Assembly (NCBI GenBank): GCA_903834765.1
Contig: CAILKE010000034.1
Location: 1 to 49,228 of the forward strand
Reading direction: 5' to 3'
From: an uncultured Bacteroidota bacterium
GTDB taxonomy: Bacteria > Bacteroidota > Bacteroidia > B-17B0 > Aurantibacillaceae
DNA length: 49,228 bases
The position numbers and the translations under genes are program-made. Positions 47,201-49,228 of this stretch are shown piece by piece. Numbering within the stretch: position 1 is the stretch's first letter; every line of letters begins with the position of its first letter. The notes under the pieces were generated by a model. That model was given only the letters and a program-made list of their open reading frames with translations, was not told the DNA's origin and did not search any database.

Positions 47201-47438
47201 CAATGATAGTATCAATGATTTATTTTACGTGAAAGCAACTAATATTAAAGATTTTAATTGTGTAATATTTGATCGTTGGGGATTGCAATTATACTCTTGG
47301 AGTGATTTAAAAGCTGGATGGGATGGAAAAACAGCAGGTAAAGATGCGACAGACGGCACTTATTTTTTTATCATTAATGCTACAGATCTTGATAATAAAG
47401 AAGTGAAACGTCAAGGCAGTTTTTTGTTGATAAGATAA
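44262..47438 (+). CDS. T9SS type B cargo protein with Ig-like repeats
   Basis: This 1058-residue protein has a signal peptide (ending SNAQ). An N-terminal Cys-containing domain (about 20-215; VDACDGGNEGKNE ... VNHGC) is shared with the preceding gene. About seven Ig-like units of roughly 75-80 residues follow, each with a C.G...L.....Y.WS core. A PKD-like unit (SYSWNYGNGSS) precedes the gliding-associated type B sorting domain (VVPNVFTPNNDSINDLF ... IFDRWGLQLY ... GSFLLIR). Surface display through the T9SS is expected. The pairing with a type A protein sharing the same domain is unusual. The gene converges on the DUF1599 gene. Confidence 0.87.
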   Translation: MKKIIYAVLFALFSITSNAQCFEIQSILVDACDGGNEGKNEMVTFKVGSAPLSVATLSVNWPNNSWLGICQSASTAADITTVNATILGCGFLKEPIGGVLPANSKVLLITSTAWNPLAQSFVNLNDTLVVIFQCAGNTSGHFANYSTPSGIRTLTMSFTTTPGCSDAVSYDRVLLLNQSLVPGAQDGGAVEYTPSGVATYVNHGCQAPYRSLAVDAGVNKNVCVGSSIVLTSSVTGNYNSLSWSGGAGTFSSPSALTTSYTPALSELGNTIKLYITATNNCPPKTAYTIDSVYVTYLQKPLIGSLSATNGYSLCPLGSTVLSYSLSNASATGTMSTAWSLPAASSSTYAVSAPTGTAPVTYTLSLTDFCGVTSQTLNVYPLANPSVTIAAPSLTACAGNTVVVNAASNSGNYSWNNPAGATTASVILTANTTTTGIVTTTNTCGTKTDTYTLTVTQQPSVSISPSSVSLCTGQSALVTASANTAVTYTWSGTGVNGLNTNTVSLNTAGDYTVVASNVCNTSTAQVNVVVNSTPTLSVATTNSLLCGGTTATLSLAGSTGTYSWSNGQSAPTITVTQGGTYTATVTTSSCGSSSSSIVITTLPTPTISVTNTAVTICTGQSAVLNSTSNISNYNWSTGATSSSISVNAAGTYTVASSNSCGTSIASAVVSMAALPTLSINTPSLTLCSGITETLSLSGSTGTYVWSTGTSTTSSLPITTAGVYTATVTTSGCGSAVASVTIAALQTPTLTVASNTAIVCNNTPIVLTATSTYTNNYSWLPLAASTNTLQVLTPLIYTVTSTNSCGTDTQIITVTNGTTPILTVTPSSSIVCPGNTVSISATGGVGNFNWIGVSSTSSLVSVSSGTYIVSNTNACGTGSQTVVVNTSTVGSGLDGTPLSGTLPLSVSFSNLSSGATTYSWNYGNGSSSNGLVPVSQTYTTAGVYTVVLSVTNSDGCIDSQSILITVKNEDATLVVPNVFTPNNDSINDLFYVKATNIKDFNCVIFDRWGLQLYSWSDLKAGWDGKTAGKDATDGTYFFIINATDLDNKEVKRQGSFLLIR

Positions 47439-47481
47439 ACTGTGTTTCAATGTTCTATTATTTTTGAACTTGACACAGTTT
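47437..47481. terminator. Weak hairpin between convergent genes
   Basis: AAACTGTG (47437-47444) pairs with CACAGTTT (47474-47481). An inner TTCAA/TTGAA pairing is separated from it by a bulge. It overlaps the stop codon of the surface-protein gene. T-runs are short, so termination strength is uncertain. Confidence 0.4.
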
Positions 47482-47499
47482 AATTTACATTCTCAAAAA

Positions 47500-48036
47500 T
47501 TATTCTTGAAGTTTAATTAGAGCAAATACTGAGTAATTAAGCATGTCCATATAATTTGCATCTACGCCTTCGCTAATAATGGTTTGCCCTTTATTATCTT
47601 CTATTTGTTTAACTCTAAATATTTTCATTAAAATTAAATCAGTCAGAGAACTCATTCTCATTTCACGCCATGCTTCTCCGTAATCATGGTTTTTGTCCTC
47701 CATTAATTGTTTAGTTTGTGCAGCGTATTTGTTGTACAACATTTCAACTTCTTCGTAGGGTAATTCAACACGTGTATCGTCTGCCAAATCAAGTTGAATA
47801 AGGGAAATGATGCAGTAATTAATGATACCGATATATTCGCCCTTGATGTCATCTACAATCTTTTGAGTTCCTTTTTCTTCAATACTTTTAATGCGTTGAG
47901 CTTTAATAAAAATTTGATCGGTTAACGAAGTTGGTCTCAAATTGCGCCATGCTGTTCCATAATCGTTCATTTTTTTTAAAAAGAGCTCTTTGCAGAGTTT
48001 GATTGCATAATCGTATTGTTGCGAAGTATTATTCAT
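47500..48036 (-). CDS. DUF1599 domain protein
   Basis: This 178-residue soluble protein is an internal duplication: LFLKKMNDYGTAWRNLRPTSLTDQI.IKAQRIK..E and QLMEDKNHDYGEAWREMRMSSLTDLILMKIFRVKQIE match each other, as in DUF1599. The biochemical function is not known to me; relatives are linked to nucleotide-modification domains. It is divergent from folP with 46 bp between starts, a pairing that I recall as common in the phylum. Confidence 0.85.
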   Translation of the reverse strand: MNNTSQQYDYAIKLCKELFLKKMNDYGTAWRNLRPTSLTDQIFIKAQRIKSIEEKGTQKIVDDIKGEYIGIINYCIISLIQLDLADDTRVELPYEEVEMLYNKYAAQTKQLMEDKNHDYGEAWREMRMSSLTDLILMKIFRVKQIEDNKGQTIISEGVDANYMDMLNYSVFALIKLQE

Positions 48037-48082
48037 TTGTTCAGTTTAATTCCTATTTTTATAAGGTACTAAAGTAAAAAAA

Positions 48083-48931
48083 ATGTCTAAACCTTATTTA
48101 ACAAATGGCAAACAATTGAGTTTTGAAAAAGCTCAAGTGATGGCAATTATTAATTTAACGCCTGATAGTTTTTATGATGGAGGCAAGTTTTCAACTGTTT
48201 CTGACATTATAAAAGATGCTGAGGTAAAAATTAAAGATGGCGCTTCTATTATAGATATAGGGGCGGCGTCTTCTAAACCCCAAGCAGTTGCTGTTTCCGC
48301 AAAAGAAGAAGTTCTTAGATTACAAGAACCCTTATTAAAACTACGAAAAGAATTCCCAAATGTGATTATCTCCGTAGACACTTATTTGTCTGAAGTAGCT
48401 GAATTTGCTATTGATTTGGGAGCAGATATGATTAATGATATTTCGGGTGGAGAAATGGATAAACAAATGATTGATGTTGTTGCGAAACATCAAATCGCTT
48501 ATGTATTGATGCATATGCAGGGAAATCCCCAAAACATGCAAGTTAATCCATCTTACGAAAATGTGGTGAATGAACTAATTGATTTTTATAAAGCTAAAAT
48601 CGATTACTGCCAAAAAAAAGGGTTTGATAAATTAATCATTGATGTCGGATTTGGATTTGGTAAAACTGTTGAGCATAATTATCAGTTACTAAAAGATTTA
48701 GCTCACTTTACAACATTTGGATATCCTATATTAACAGGACTTTCGCGTAAATCAATGATAAATTCCATCATACATACTTCGCCTGCAACCGCATTAAATG
48801 GCACTACGGTTTTAAATACCATTGCTTTACAAAATGGCGCAAAAATATTGCGTGTACACGATGTTAAGGAAGCCAAGCAAGCGATTGATTTATTCGAATT
48901 TTACAAAACAGCTCAGGTAGTTTGTCAATAA
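48083..48931 (+). CDS. folP: Dihydropteroate synthase
   Basis: This 282-residue enzyme joins p-aminobenzoate to 6-hydroxymethyl-dihydropterin pyrophosphate in folate synthesis and is the sulfonamide target. Motifs are MAIINLTPDSFYDGG (25-39), DIGAASSKP, SVDTYLSEVAEFAID.GADMINDISGG, LMHMQGNPQNMQ, DVGFGFGKT.EHNYQLL, TGLSRKSM and a late RVHDV. All the substrate-binding loops appear intact. The start ATG at 48083 matches the usual length. It ends ahead of the shared hairpin with the cold-shock gene. Confidence 0.95.
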   Translation: MSKPYLTNGKQLSFEKAQVMAIINLTPDSFYDGGKFSTVSDIIKDAEVKIKDGASIIDIGAASSKPQAVAVSAKEEVLRLQEPLLKLRKEFPNVIISVDTYLSEVAEFAIDLGADMINDISGGEMDKQMIDVVAKHQIAYVLMHMQGNPQNMQVNPSYENVVNELIDFYKAKIDYCQKKGFDKLIIDVGFGFGKTVEHNYQLLKDLAHFTTFGYPILTGLSRKSMINSIIHTSPATALNGTTVLNTIALQNGAKILRVHDVKEAKQAIDLFEFYKTAQVVCQ

Positions 48932-48944
48932 TAAATTAGCCCAT

Positions 48945-48975
48945 AAAAAAACCCTTTCACATTTGTGAAAGGGTT
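48945..48975. terminator. Bidirectional terminator between folP and cold-shock gene
   Basis: AACCCTTTCAC (48950-48960) pairs perfectly with GTGAAAGGGTT (48965-48975) around ATTT. The A-run at 48945-48951 gives a U-tract for the minus-strand cold-shock gene. On the plus strand the downstream sequence is only moderately T-rich. Confidence 0.88.
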
Positions 48976-48999
48976 AAACTTTTAAATGGTATTATATAA

Positions 49000-49191
49000 C
49001 TATGATAGTTTTACGTTTACTGCATTTAATCCTTTTTTTCCTTCCTGGATATCAAAAGTAACTGTATCATTTTCTCTGATTTTGTCGCTTAATCCAGTTA
49101 CGTGTACAAAGTACTCTTTTCCTGATTCGTCCTCTTTAATGAAACCAAATCCTTTTGTTTCGTTAAAAAATTTTACTGTTCCTGTGCTCAT
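49000..49191 (-). CDS. Cold-shock domain protein (CspA family)
   Basis: This 63-residue single-domain protein has TGTVKFFNETKGFGFI (RNP1, KGFGFI) and EYFVHVTGL (RNP2, with Val in place of the more usual Phe before the last Thr/Ser). It binds single-stranded RNA and DNA and acts as an RNA chaperone. The ATG at 49189-49191 is standard. Its promoter and leader lie in the last 37 bases and beyond the window. It ends in the bidirectional terminator shared with folP. Confidence 0.93.
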   Translation of the reverse strand: MSTGTVKFFNETKGFGFIKEDESGKEYFVHVTGLSDKIRENDTVTFDIQEGKKGLNAVNVKLS

Positions 49192-49228
49192 TATATTTTA
49201 TTTAAAATTATTATATAACAAAAATAAT

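Overview
The window is AT-rich chromosomal DNA from a member of the Bacteroidota. This rests on several lines: giant SprB-repeat and Ig/PKD-like surface proteins ending in type A or type B sorting domains of the type IX secretion system (T9SS), a PorP/SprF-family gene directly behind one of them, families typical of the phylum (DUF4296, DUF1599, stand-alone VTC plus DUF4956), and -7 elements of the TAnnTTTG kind. I cannot name a genus. No rRNA, tRNA, CRISPR array, insertion sequence or prophage was seen.

Layout. (1) 1-4.5 kb: the 3' part of a T9SS adhesin made of exact 198-bp (66-codon) SprB-like units, a terminator, and an orphan T9SS sorting-domain remnant. (2) 4.9-6.4 kb: a secreted neutral-sphingomyelinase-like phosphodiesterase abutting a convergent NUDIX hydrolase. 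(3) 6.5-16 kb: a 2825-residue adhesin with 30 Cys-rich SprB-like repeats, followed 4 bp later by its likely partner, a PorP/SprF protein. (4) 16.2-22.5 kb: housekeeping genes, namely psd, a DUF4296 lipoprotein, an M20 amidohydrolase, an MBL-fold hydrolase, an unknown 115-aa protein, cdsA, and a DUF4956/VTC pair. (5) 22.6-28.4 kb, minus strand: six stand-alone enzymes resembling a polyketide beta-branching set (malonyl transferase, dehydratase, ketosynthase, ketoreductase, PksG-like HMG synthase, PksH-like crotonase) with no visible carrier protein and two intrinsic terminators between genes. (6) 28.5-33.9 kb: birA, rsfS with a lysine-rich tail, ftsH, and two tandem outer-membrane-like proteins. 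(7) 34-37.4 kb: metallophosphoesterase, thiolase, thioredoxin-like protein. (8) 37.5-47.4 kb: three more T9SS cargo proteins, two of which share a domain I do not recognise. (9) 47.5-49.2 kb: DUF1599 protein, folP, cold-shock protein.

How they fit together: five intact or partial T9SS cargo proteins, the sorting-domain remnant and the SprF-like protein form a surface-adhesion and gliding theme around a conserved lipid and proteostasis core (psd, cdsA, birA, rsfS, ftsH). The beta-branching set sits inside that core next to birA. It is my leading candidate for an undescribed system: all catalytic residues I could place in the condensing, reducing, dehydrating and HMG-synthase enzymes are present, so it may build a short branched acyl chain. 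The product and carrier are unknown. Family assignments come from motif recognition and memory; no search or alignment was run.
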